A stretch of DNA of 16,336 nt from Thermocladium sp049965935 (GTDB taxonomy: Archaea; Thermoproteota; Thermoprotei; Thermoproteales; Thermocladiaceae): positions 1-16,336 of the forward strand of contig JBMFVP010000039.1 in the NCBI GenBank assembly GCA_049965935.1, written 5' to 3'. Position numbers and translations under genes: made by a program. Of this stretch, positions 7,450 through 15,624 are shown in pieces. Positions within the stretch are counted from its first letter, which is position 1. Every line of letters begins with the position of its first letter. The notes below the pieces were generated by a model. That model was not told the DNA's origin. It ran no database searches and saw only the letters and a program-made list of their open reading frames with translations.

Positions 7450-8547
7450 ATGAATAGAGAGGAGGCGCTGCTGGTATCTTCGTCTTCAATCTCCGGGATT
7501 GCTTGGGGAGCCAATACAATAGTCGTGCCCATATACTTGACGCAATTGGGGCTTCCGCCGTTCTACGTGGGCCTGCTTCTCTCGGCATCAATAGTGTTCT
7601 CCTCAAGCCTTGGATTCATATTCTCGGTTTTGGCTGATGCCCACGGCAGGAAGCGGTTCGCGATAATGAGTAGGGCCATATCTGCCATAGCCTTCTTGCT
7701 GTTATTCATGAGGATTCCCTATGCCTATGCCTTCTCTTCATCTTGGGGAGGCGGGGGACTCGTGAACGCGATGCTGGCGGAGAAAACAAGCAATGTGGAG
7801 AACGACTTAAGCATAATAAATTCGCTATCCATAGTGTCATCGCTAGTAGGTGCTCTGCTTCCTCTTGCCTTGCCTATACGATTCATTTTCCTGGTTGATT
7901 CCGTCGTTGCGCTGGTTTCCCTCCTCTTGATATCGATGATTCACGAGAGGTATAGAGGCACTGGACGAGTGTTCTTTAGGTTAAGCGTCACCATGGGTAA
8001 GTTCTCCACGGAGGCGATTATTGGATTAGGGGCAGGGATTGTGATTCCCCTCATGTCCTTATGGTTCAACCTCAAGTTCAACGTGTCCGCTAAGCAGATG
8101 AGTCCGGTCTTCGCCTTATCGGACTTAACGCTGGCATTAACGGTTCTCGCGGCGCCTCGCTTAGCGGCTAGGATAGGCATGGTGAGGGCCATCGTGTTAA
8201 CCCACGTCACAGCCATAATCCTATTAGTGGCATTGCCTTTCTCGCCCAGCTTCGCCATTGCCAGCGCAGTGTTCGTGATTAGGAACGCATTAATGAATAT
8301 GGGGAACCCCTTGCTGAGCTCCATGATACTTAAGTTAATGCCGGAGAACCAGCGGGCCAGCGCCACCAGTTTCATTAATTTATTGAGCTCGATACCCAGG
8401 GCTGCTGGGCCATCAATAGGGGGATACTTATTCGGCGAGGGGAACCTCTATTACCCATTCTTCATAACTGCCGGTCTCTATAGTGTAGCCACTGCCTTAT
8501 TCTACGTGTTCTTCAGGAATGCCAGGCTTGAATCAGTTAAGGTTTAA
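7450..8547 (+). CDS. Major facilitator superfamily transporter, second of three
   Basis: Membrane transporter of 365 residues, slightly short for MFS, with about eleven or twelve hydrophobic segments. The helix 2-3 loop carries a good motif A: Gly55, Asp63, Gly66, Arg67, Lys68, Arg69 in LADAHGRKR. The stretch AMLAEKT at 107-113 matches AMLADKT in the next gene, and both proteins carry a related loop before the last helices (MPENQRASAT here, VSRESRSTTAG there), so the two are paralogues. It lies 76 bp after the first transporter and 75 bp before the third. The ATG at 7450 is preceded by a short leader. No substrate-specific signature is visible. Multidrug or metabolite efflux is a common role for this architecture but is not shown here. 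Confidence 0.85.
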   Translation: MNREEALLVSSSSISGIAWGANTIVVPIYLTQLGLPPFYVGLLLSASIVFSSSLGFIFSVLADAHGRKRFAIMSRAISAIAFLLLFMRIPYAYAFSSSWGGGGLVNAMLAEKTSNVENDLSIINSLSIVSSLVGALLPLALPIRFIFLVDSVVALVSLLLISMIHERYRGTGRVFFRLSVTMGKFSTEAIIGLGAGIVIPLMSLWFNLKFNVSAKQMSPVFALSDLTLALTVLAAPRLAARIGMVRAIVLTHVTAIILLVALPFSPSFAIASAVFVIRNALMNMGNPLLSSMILKLMPENQRASATSFINLLSSIPRAAGPSIGGYLFGEGNLYYPFFITAGLYSVATALFYVFFRNARLESVKV

Positions 8548-8560
8548 GGGGCGACCCATC

Positions 8561-8574
8561 GTTTCTCGTTTTTA
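8561..8574 (+). terminator. T-rich putative terminator after the second MFS gene
   Basis: A pyrimidine stretch with a final TTTTT run, 14-27 nt past the stop codon at 8547. It precedes a separate TATA box for the third transporter, which fits individually transcribed genes. Confidence 0.35.
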
Positions 8575-8591
8575 CTGAATCGATATCGGTA

Positions 8592-8602
8592 AATTTTTTA
8601 AG
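8592..8602 (+). promoter_or_regulatory. TATA box of the third MFS gene
   Basis: AATTTTTTAAG, centred 26 nt before the ATG at 8623. This is the spacing expected for a leaderless archaeal mRNA. Confidence 0.55.
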
Positions 8603-8622
8603 CAGTTAATTTTCTTCCCAGC

Positions 8623-9834
8623 ATGGATAGAGATATACTGCTCATATTATTGTCCAGGATGCTCAGGAGCACGGCGACCGGAGCGCTTGGCATAGCCACT
8701 GGACTCTATCTATATAATGTGCTTCACTTATCCCTCACCTTAATAGGCATATTCTTCGGCGTGGGCGCATTCACTGCGCCAGCCTTATCCCTATACTTCG
8801 GGAGACTCGGAGACAAGTATGGAAGAAAGAAGATCCTAATGCTGGCCACGGCCATGTTGCCCGCCGCGACCGCTATCCTACTATTTACCCGCAATTACTT
8901 CCTGCTACTCATTGCCGCAGCAATGGGGGGCTTCGGAACGGCCGGGGCATTAGCCAGCGGAAGCGTTGGCGCAGTGGTTGCGCCAATTATGACCGCGATG
9001 CTGGCCGATAAGACGAGAGATGATAATAGAACGACCATTTACTCCCTGCTGAATGTGGCTTCAGGACTAGCGGGCGCGGTGGGCGTATTAATTGTTCACT
9101 TGGGGTACATGGAGGCATTCATGATTTCCCTCCTCCTCTCAACAATATCCCTTGCGGCGATAGCCCCCATTAGGGATAATTATAGGGGAACCAAGTCAAC
9201 CGAAAAGAGGGGGGACGGCTCCAGGGATAGGAGGATTATGAAGATGTTCGCCGCGGTGGGGGTACTGAACGGGACGGGGCAGGGACTCGTGACTCCATTC
9301 CTCCCAATACTATTCGAGGTACTCTTTAAAGCAACTAGGGGAGAGGTAAGTAACATATTCTTCCTGGGAGGAGTAATGGCAGCATTAATATCGCTCGCCA
9401 CGCCGAGCCTCACTCGGCGCATGGGCTTCGTTAATGCGGTGATAATCACGAGAATGGTATCAACCATAGCGTTGATCATGTTACCATTCATAAGGCTTCT
9501 CCCAATCACCATTAACGAGGCATTCATGGTTGCCGTGCTGGCTTACCTCGTGTTCGTGATGTTCAGGGTAGCGTCGCTGCCGGCCCAGCAATCCCTAATG
9601 ATGGGGCTAGTCAGCAGGGAGTCGCGATCCACAACGGCTGGAGTCAATCAAGCGGCGAGGCTGTTTCCATCGGCCGTGGCGACGACTGCATCAGGGGCAA
9701 TGCTGGATTACTTGCCCATACCTGTTCCCTTCACCTTGGCTCTCCTGGTTAATGTAGCGAACATATATCTATATAAGCGATTCTTTGGATCCATGGCATT
9801 TGATGGCAAGACAATAAGCGCCGCGCTCGAATAG
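8623..9834 (+). CDS. Major facilitator superfamily transporter, third of three
   Basis: Membrane transporter of 403 residues with twelve likely helices and a central basic loop (about residues 185-205, rich in Lys/Arg/Asp). Motif A in the first cytoplasmic loop is classical: Gly60, Gly63, Asp64, Gly67, Arg68, Lys69, Lys70 in GRLGDKYGRKK. AMLADKT (125-131) is shared with the second transporter, supporting an old tandem duplication. The gene is leaderless by TATA spacing. It converges on the flavin-protein gene with only 6 bp between the two stop codons (9835-9840), so the 3' ends of the mRNAs must overlap. The substrate is unknown. Confidence 0.87.
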   Translation: MDRDILLILLSRMLRSTATGALGIATGLYLYNVLHLSLTLIGIFFGVGAFTAPALSLYFGRLGDKYGRKKILMLATAMLPAATAILLFTRNYFLLLIAAAMGGFGTAGALASGSVGAVVAPIMTAMLADKTRDDNRTTIYSLLNVASGLAGAVGVLIVHLGYMEAFMISLLLSTISLAAIAPIRDNYRGTKSTEKRGDGSRDRRIMKMFAAVGVLNGTGQGLVTPFLPILFEVLFKATRGEVSNIFFLGGVMAALISLATPSLTRRMGFVNAVIITRMVSTIALIMLPFIRLLPITINEAFMVAVLAYLVFVMFRVASLPAQQSLMMGLVSRESRSTTAGVNQAARLFPSAVATTASGAMLDYLPIPVPFTLALLVNVANIYLYKRFFGSMAFDGKTISAALE

Positions 9835-9840
9835 TCCCCG

Positions 9841-10629
9841 CTAGATGCTCCAGCCCTCCCTGGATAATTCGTCCCTAACATCGCTGAGCCTGAATATGGG
9901 GCCATCCACGCACACGTAGTGCTTACCTATATTGCAATGCCCGCAGAAACCGACGCCGCACTCCATGTGTCTCTCCAGGGAGAGGTATATATTGTGAACC
10001 TCCATGCCCATGTTAATGAGTCCCCGGACGGCGTGAGCCATCATTATCTCCGGCCCTATTATTAGGGCAGCCATTCCTCGCCGCAGCTCCACTTTGCCTA
10101 GGAGGGTTGTGACCACCCCCACGTTTCCTCTCCACGACGCGTCGCCCCTATCCACCGTGACTAGCACGTTGGCTTTGCGCGGCCACTCCTCAAGTACTAG
10201 GTCCTTATATATTATATCGCTTGGGCTCCTGGCGCCGTAGAGGAGAGTCATGTTCTTTCTGCCCAAGTACTTATCAATGAAGAACCTTATGGGCGGTATC
10301 CCTATTCCCCCCGCTATTAATAAGTAATCATCGTAATTGCCGGGCCATGAATTGCCATAAGGTCCCCGGATCCCCACGAAGTCCCCCATGCTTAAGCCAT
10401 ATAATTTGCCCGTGGTTCTCCCCACTCTCTTGAATGTTATTAGGGCCTCGCCGGCGAGGGATATGGGGACCTCACCATCAATGGCGGATACCATTATGAA
10501 TTGACCAGGCGCGGCGCGGGGGAACTCCCTGTCTAAAGCAATGGTCACGGTCTCCGGAGCCTCTTCTCTCCTAGCTATTATTCTACTCCTCACGGGCAAC
10601 AGCGTCTCCAATCTTTTCGGTGATTCCAT
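9841..10629 (-). CDS. FAD/NAD(P)-binding [2Fe-2S] oxidoreductase subunit (sulfhydrogenase gamma / AsrB / PyrK type)
   Basis: Electron-transfer diaphorase subunit of 262 residues. It has a ferredoxin-reductase-like FAD domain (about 10-98) with PGQF at 41-44, the flavin-contact segment VPIS at 54-57 and GRTTG at 70-74; a nucleotide-binding domain with AGGIGIPPIR at 106-115; and a C-terminal [2Fe-2S] site of Cys224, Cys229, Cys232 and Cys240 (C-x4-C-x2-C-x7-C), as in PyrK and hydrogenase gamma subunits. It should pass electrons between NAD(P)(H), FAD and the iron-sulfur partner encoded just upstream. I chose the ATG at 10627-10629 over the adjacent TTG: a run of six G (10639-10644) lies at Shine-Dalgarno distance, and the gap from the partner's stop codon is 4 nt. 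This is the second gene of a two-gene operon divergent from formate dehydrogenase. NAD(H) versus NADP(H) preference cannot be read. Confidence 0.88.
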   Translation of the reverse strand: MESPKRLETLLPVRSRIIARREEAPETVTIALDREFPRAAPGQFIMVSAIDGEVPISLAGEALITFKRVGRTTGKLYGLSMGDFVGIRGPYGNSWPGNYDDYLLIAGGIGIPPIRFFIDKYLGRKNMTLLYGARSPSDIIYKDLVLEEWPRKANVLVTVDRGDASWRGNVGVVTTLLGKVELRRGMAALIIGPEIMMAHAVRGLINMGMEVHNIYLSLERHMECGVGFCGHCNIGKHYVCVDGPIFRLSDVRDELSREGWSI

Positions 10630-10633
10630 CAAC

Positions 10634-11554
10634 TTAATCCCCCCTCGAGAAGTGGTTGATCACGTTCCTTATATCTATATCAACGGGGCACGCCGTGGTG
10701 CATCTACCGCAGCCAGTGCAAAGGGCGTAACCGTAGCGATCCTTATGATAGCTCAACTTATGATAGAAGCGCTGCCGCATCCTTGAGTCAAGGGATTGCC
10801 TAGGATTGCCTCCCGCCATCCTCGTGAAGCCCGCCCAAAGGCAACTATCTTCCTGCCTACTCCAGTCCCTGTAATCCATAGAGTAACAGAAACAGGTGGG
10901 GCAAGCCAATGTACATGCACCACACTCAATGCATTTATTCGCTAATTCGCCCCAAATTGGGTCGCCCCACTTCAACTCATAATTCATGGAGACGCGGGGC
11001 TGCTCCTCATACACGCCCCTCACGGCATTAATGGCCTTGCTCAACCACCCCTCATCAGCCGGAACCATGTAATCAATGGGTAAATCATCATTCATCTCAA
11101 TGAAGTACTTATCCCCAACATCGATTAACTGCATCGAGTAACCAGACTCAAGGCGTGGCCCCTGAAGGCTCGTGCAGAAGGCCTTGGGCGAGCAGGAGTG
11201 AATGCATGCAATATTGATCAGCTTAATGTTTTTCCGCTTGCTTAAGTAAATGGCATCCGCAAAGGGCCCCCTTAGCCTCACGTCATCAAGCATGGTAACT
11301 GCAGCCACCTCACAAGAGCGGGTGAAGTAAATCGTGGGTGGAAACTCATCCCTGAGGCTGAATATGTTTTCCCTCCCCATGAATGGCTTATAAAAGAAGG
11401 CGGGCACCGCATCCAGGAACTCCGAGCCATTGTTTAGGTATCCATATACAAGCGAGCCCCCCTCCATCTTTGGAGCAATGACTCGGAAGCCGAGGCCCAG
11501 CAATGAATCGATATACTTAGGTAGATCGCCCTTGCTCAATAAATAATACCTCAT
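10634..11554 (-). CDS. Iron-sulfur electron-transfer subunit (sulfhydrogenase beta / AsrA-like)
   Basis: Protein of 306 residues that likely links a catalytic subunit to the flavin subunit. The N-terminal domain (about 1-195) is typical of the hydrogenase-beta/AsrA group and has extra cysteines at 81, 117, 121 and 127. The C-terminal ferredoxin domain has two sites: Cys208, Cys211, Cys214, Cys218 followed by PTCFC, and Cys279, Cys282, Cys285, Cys289 in CTGCGRCTTACP, so two [4Fe-4S] clusters are expected. It is leaderless with a TATA box 25 nt upstream and is the first gene of the operon. The 102-bp region to the formate dehydrogenase gene holds divergent promoters, which suggests co-regulation. 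No hydrogenase large or small subunit or AsrC is nearby, so a role with formate dehydrogenase is the best inference. Confidence 0.85.
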   Translation of the reverse strand: MRYYLLSKGDLPKYIDSLLGLGFRVIAPKMEGGSLVYGYLNNGSEFLDAVPAFFYKPFMGRENIFSLRDEFPPTIYFTRSCEVAAVTMLDDVRLRGPFADAIYLSKRKNIKLINIACIHSCSPKAFCTSLQGPRLESGYSMQLIDVGDKYFIEMNDDLPIDYMVPADEGWLSKAINAVRGVYEEQPRVSMNYELKWGDPIWGELANKCIECGACTLACPTCFCYSMDYRDWSRQEDSCLWAGFTRMAGGNPRQSLDSRMRQRFYHKLSYHKDRYGYALCTGCGRCTTACPVDIDIRNVINHFSRGD

Positions 11555-11574
11555 CGGTTATGCTTAGCCTGGAT

Positions 11575-11583
11575 TAATTTAAA
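11575..11583 (-). promoter_or_regulatory. TATA box of the iron-sulfur/flavin operon
   Basis: The minus strand reads TTTAAATTA, centred 25 nt before the ATG at 11554. It is part of a short divergent control region with the formate dehydrogenase promoter. Confidence 0.55.
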
Positions 11584-11623
11584 CATTAACTCATTACTGG
11601 ATTTATAATTAATAAAGATATGG

Positions 11624-11635
11624 AATATTTATTAA
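11624..11635 (+). promoter_or_regulatory. TATA box of the formate dehydrogenase gene
   Basis: AATATTTATTAA, centred about 27 nt before the GTG at 11657, which supports a leaderless start at that GTG. AGGAG (11635-11639) lies too far from the GTG for normal Shine-Dalgarno spacing. Confidence 0.5.
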
Positions 11636-11656
11636 GGAGATTAATGAATATGAGAA

Positions 11657-13681
11657 GTGGGAACAGTCAGAACCATTTGCCCCTATTGCGGCGTGGGGTG
11701 CGGCATCATTGTTCAGAACCTTGGGGATAACATCAAGGTAATGCCCGACCCCAATCATCCCGTGAATAAGGGAACGCTCTGCGTAAAGGGCTGGAAGGGG
11801 CTTGACTTCACCACATCCCCAAACAGATTAACTAGGCCCCTCCTCCGCACGGAGACCGGCTTCATTCCCATAACTTGGGGCGAGGCCATTAAGTTAGCCG
11901 CCGAGGAGCTGAGGAGAGTGAGAAGGGAATATGGACCCGATGCCGTGGCATTCATTAGCTCAGCCAAGGCAACTAATGAAGAGAATTACTTAATGCAGAA
12001 ATTGGCTAGGGCCTTCGGCACCAATAATATAGATCACTGCGCCAGGAGCTGTCACTCCACCACAATTGAGGGACTCATTAGGACCCTTGGAGCAGGAGCA
12101 ATGACGTCCAGCATAGATGACATCGATTCCGCCGACGTCGTCTTCGTGATTGGATCAAACACCACGGAGCAGCACCCAATAATAGGAGCACGCATAATTA
12201 GGAATAGGGAGCGCGGGCTGAGGCTGGTCGTGGCTGATCCCAGGGAAACAAAGTTAGCCAGCATCGCCGATGTTTGGCTCCGGCACAGGCCGGGCACTGA
12301 TATAGCTCTCTTGAATTCCTTGGCCCACGTGATAATCGAGGAGAAGCTCTATGACGAGTCAATGCTGGATAAGGTTAATGGATTCCAGGAATACGCGAAG
12401 CTGGTTGAGGAGTATAGTCCCGAGAAGATGAGTGACGTGACTGGAGTGGATCCAGCGCTAGTTAGGCGGGCGGCGGAGTTGATGGCTGGGGGTAAATTAA
12501 TGATCCTATACGCCATGGGCATAACGCAGCACGAGCACGGCACAGAGAACGTAATGGCTGTGGCGAACCTAGCGCTAATACTGGGCGCCGTTGGGAAGGA
12601 GGGGACTGGAGTAGCGCCGTTGAGGGGGCACAGTAATGTGCAGGGCTCAAGTGATATGGCGGCATTGCCGGACTTCCTGCCGGGGTACGTGCGGGTTTGG
12701 GATAAGGCGAGGAAGAGGTTAGAGGATGCTTGGGGATTCGAGGTGAAGAGCGAGCCTGGGCTGTACTTGACGGAGATGTTCGAGGCAGGAATTAGGGGCA
12801 GAGTTAAGGCATTCTATATAATGGGCGAGAATCCAGCCATAACTGAGGCATGCGCAGCAGATGTGCCTAGGGCACTGGATACCGCTGAGTTCGTGATAGT
12901 GCAGGACCTCTTCCTAACGGAGACCGCTAAACACGCCACGCTGGTTTTACCGGCGGCTTCCTTCTTAGAGAAGGAGGGAACAATAACTAACACGGAGAGG
13001 AGAATCCAATTAATAAGGAAGGCCAGGGAGGCGCCGGGCGAGGCCCGTCCCGATTGGGAGATAATAAGAATGATTGCTAACGCCCTCGGTTTAAGGGGGT
13101 TCCAGCATGAATCCCCTAGGGAGGTAATGATTGAGGTAAGCGGATTAGTGCCCCAATACGCTGGGGTGACTTATGATGCGTTGGAGCCATATGGACTACA
13201 GTGGCCAGTGCCATCGCGTGGACACCCCGGAACTAGGAGACTCTACACCAATGGGTTCCCAAGGGGCAAGGCCGATCTAGTACCGGTTGAGTGGAGTCCC
13301 CCGAGTGAGTGGATTAATCCTGATTACCCCTTCATATTGACGACCGGGAGAAGCTACTATCATTGGCACTCGGGAGTATTGACTCGGGAATCCACCATAC
13401 TCTCAAGGGAGTATCCCGAGCCCCTGATAGAGGTCAATAGTGATGATGCGGAGAAACTTGGGGTGAGGAGTGGGGATTGGATCAAGGTCGAGTCGAGGCG
13501 GGGATCAATAATTGCCAAGGCGCTCGTAACCAATAAGGTGCCGAGGGGAGTTGTTTTCTCGACTTTTCACTTTGTAGAGGCTATAGTTAATGAATTAATT
13601 GGAGTGGAGCATGTGGATAAATACGCAAAAATGCCTGAATACAAGGTGACGCCGGTCAGGGTAAGCAAAGTCACGCATTAA
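11657..13681 (+). CDS. fdhF: Formate dehydrogenase catalytic subunit, Mo/W-bis-PGD, cysteine type
   Basis: Oxidises formate to CO2 at a molybdenum or tungsten bis-pterin site. Residues 1-50 bind one [4Fe-4S] cluster: Cys8, Cys11, Cys15, Cys42, with Lys44 in LCVKG linking cluster and pterin. The active-site segment DHCARSCHSTT (126-136) has Cys132 where many enzymes have selenocysteine, followed by the conserved His133. RGHSNVQG at 323-330 supplies the second-shell Arg323 typical of formate dehydrogenases. A C-terminal pterin-dinucleotide domain starts near 555 (FILTTGRSYYHWHSG). At 674 residues it is near the normal length for a single-cluster FdhF and lacks the extra N-terminal ferredoxin domains of NAD-linked forms. 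The GTG start is fixed by an in-frame TGA six bases upstream. The divergent iron-sulfur and flavin genes are likely electron acceptor subunits. No FdhD or maturation gene is in the window. Confidence 0.92.
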   Translation: MGTVRTICPYCGVGCGIIVQNLGDNIKVMPDPNHPVNKGTLCVKGWKGLDFTTSPNRLTRPLLRTETGFIPITWGEAIKLAAEELRRVRREYGPDAVAFISSAKATNEENYLMQKLARAFGTNNIDHCARSCHSTTIEGLIRTLGAGAMTSSIDDIDSADVVFVIGSNTTEQHPIIGARIIRNRERGLRLVVADPRETKLASIADVWLRHRPGTDIALLNSLAHVIIEEKLYDESMLDKVNGFQEYAKLVEEYSPEKMSDVTGVDPALVRRAAELMAGGKLMILYAMGITQHEHGTENVMAVANLALILGAVGKEGTGVAPLRGHSNVQGSSDMAALPDFLPGYVRVWDKARKRLEDAWGFEVKSEPGLYLTEMFEAGIRGRVKAFYIMGENPAITEACAADVPRALDTAEFVIVQDLFLTETAKHATLVLPAASFLEKEGTITNTERRIQLIRKAREAPGEARPDWEIIRMIANALGLRGFQHESPREVMIEVSGLVPQYAGVTYDALEPYGLQWPVPSRGHPGTRRLYTNGFPRGKADLVPVEWSPPSEWINPDYPFILTTGRSYYHWHSGVLTRESTILSREYPEPLIEVNSDDAEKLGVRSGDWIKVESRRGSIIAKALVTNKVPRGVVFSTFHFVEAIVNELIGVEHVDKYAKMPEYKVTPVRVSKVTH

Positions 13682-13944
13682 CAGTAATTAAGGGGCGCCC
13701 TAAGGCTCAGTAAAGTGATCACATGAGCGACCATTGCTCATGATTAGCGATATAAGCCTGATCATTAATTTCTATATGAATATAAATATGCTTCCAGGTA
13801 ATTGTAGTGGTTAAGGAGTCATTTAATGATTAGCTAGTTGAACTTATAGGCAAGAGGATTAATGGGAAAGCTAGCTATTTATGGCTGAGGAACAGCTAAA
13901 ACGATCATTAAAAACTTTATTTCACAGGTTCAACGATAGCAAAG
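13682..13944. other. Intergenic region without a recognised gene
   Basis: About 260 AT-rich bases between formate dehydrogenase and the broken gene. No ORF longer than about 13 codons looks coding on either strand, and I see no tRNA. It holds a 7-bp inverted repeat, CATGAGC (13722-13728) with GCTCATG (13736-13742) around a 7-nt loop, just after the palindrome GTGATCAC (13716-13723). These could be a protein-binding site or an mRNA 3' structure for formate dehydrogenase. Confidence 0.5.
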
Positions 13945-13951
13945 TATTTTA
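13945..13951 (+). promoter_or_regulatory. TATA box of the broken hypothetical gene
   Basis: TATTTTA, centred about 29 nt before the ATG at 13977. It supports that ATG as the original start, well upstream of the longest uninterrupted frame. Confidence 0.4.
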
Positions 13952-13976
13952 GATTGATCTTGCATAATTTGATTTA

Positions 13977-15624
13977 ATGAGTAATGTGATGAGTAGGGAT
14001 GTTGGTATTGGCGAGATTTTGCTTAGCGATGGCTCTAGATTATTATTAAGATTTTGATCATCAATGTTAGAGAATCACCGCTTGACTTCATGCCGTTTGG
14101 TGGGGTTAATTTTAATGTTGATGTTGTTGGCGGTATTTCTATTAAGGAACTGTCAAATGAGGTTAAGGGATTAATTAGGGATAAATCCACCATGTTAGTT
14201 TATCCAATTGATGGGAGATAATTCCCATTAAGTCCCATGAGAATGCCATGGCCTATACAGTGGTTGATTCCTCTAAGGGTAAATTCATTGTTAAGGTGTC
14301 TGCCGAGGTTGTTATGGCGGCTAGAAACGTTAAGTATAGGAGTGTAAGCAATGAGCCATTCTACTGGCTTAGCTGGGTTTATAAAATATCGTGGAGCGGC
14401 ATCAAGCCCACCGCGGTGAAGGGCGAGGGCTTGGCATCAACACCGAGTTCAATGAGTGGGGCAAGCAGGGCCGAGGCCAATACCTCGCCGGGCAGCGGTG
14501 GCGGTGATTATGGCTATACCTATGTGGGTAGCTGCGGAATCGACGATACATACGCGCCGCTGCCCGGTGGCGGCTGGGTCCTTAAGGATTGCCAGGAATA
14601 CCAGGGGCCCCTCACTCAACTATTCATAGGCTGGAGCAAAAACACCCCATCAAAAACAGGAATAGAGTGGTTTAGTTTTTGGAACATAGGTGGTGGGGTT
14701 CCGTCTGGTAATGGGTTTTACGGGACTGTTAATGAGGTTGATCCAACCGGGTATTCATTCACTAACTTAGTGGGGCCATTAATCACCTTTAGCCAAAACA
14801 TGAATATCGAATTAACGAATGGATGGATATTTGTTGAGGTTCAACCAGATACATCTTTATCTGAGGGTGTGTATCGGGAGAGTGCTCAGAATGGTGGATT
14901 GGTTTATTGGGTTAATGGTTCTGGGTTTGTTTATCTGTATTTTGATGGTTATGTCGCCGTTGTTTCGTGGTATCAGCCGTCTACTGGTGTTTGGGCTAAC
15001 GGCACTTACGTATTGGGCTTGGCGTCGGACTCTTATCCGGGAAGCGGGGATACCCTTTACTTATTGCCGGGCATTGATGTGGGTAATGGACCCGTGACCG
15101 GAATGTTCAAAGGATACCTTGATGCCGGCTATGATATTTCGCGATTAATAATCGATGGTTCCTGGTTCAGCTCATCCAACGGCATAAGCACACAATGCAA
15201 CATAGAATATAGCGCTGAATCATCGGATGAAGTCGAGTACTCATTTAGCAACGTTATCAGTTCGTATGGTTCAACACCGGTTGGGATAGCTTATGCAGCG
15301 GGTTCTGTTATTGGTAGCGTCATTATTTCGATCATTAGCCTGGGACTGAGTCCACCCGTTGGGATAACGTTAAGTACCGCATATAGCATAATAGACGCTG
15401 CCGTGGGCTTCATGACGCCGACCACCGCACAGCAGGTTCAATTCTACGAAAATGCAAATGTAGCTATCACATATAATCCTAATAGTTATGGTTTTTATAC
15501 TGCATTCCTAGGTGTTGAGGCTAATCCGAGTACTGGTGGTGTGTATTATTGGCCCATGGGCATGATTATAAATTACACGAGTTACTACCTAAAGCCTGAG
15601 TATGGTTATCAATGCAATTCGTGA
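13977..15624 (+). pseudogene. Unrecognised beta-rich protein with C-terminal hydrophobic hairpin, broken by two -1 bp frameshifts
   Basis: Three frames join into one protein. Segment A runs from ATG 13977 to TGA 14055-14057; segment B from about 14054 to TAA 14219-14221; segment C from about 14215 to TGA 15622-15624 (its first internal ATG is at 14248, giving 458 residues). One extra T in the T-run at 14052-14055 and one extra G at 14213-14215 restore a continuous 549-residue frame, reading ...LLLRF-LIINVRESPL... and ...VYPIDG-EIIPIKSH.... I do not recognise the family. No signal peptide is seen. In the 458-residue part there is a Gly/Ser linker (about 60-90), a Trp/Gly/Tyr-rich beta region (about 95-330), four cysteines (96, 115, 317, 456) and two hydrophobic segments (about 344-366 and 370-389) that could form a membrane hairpin. 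It may be a decayed gene, a sequencing artefact at homopolymers, or an expressed gene using slippage. Confidence 0.65.

Noticed and set aside
9841..11554. Anaerobic sulfite reductase operon (asrAB)
   Set aside because: The two proteins fit AsrA/AsrB about as well as hydrogenase beta/gamma, but no siroheme AsrC follows. The SUMT gene that could feed siroheme is 9 kb away in another unit.
14248..15624. Intact 458-residue CDS starting at ATG 14248
   Set aside because: Upstream segments in two other frames join to it as continuous protein, and the codons just before 14248 (from about 14215) also read as protein, so this ATG is probably internal.
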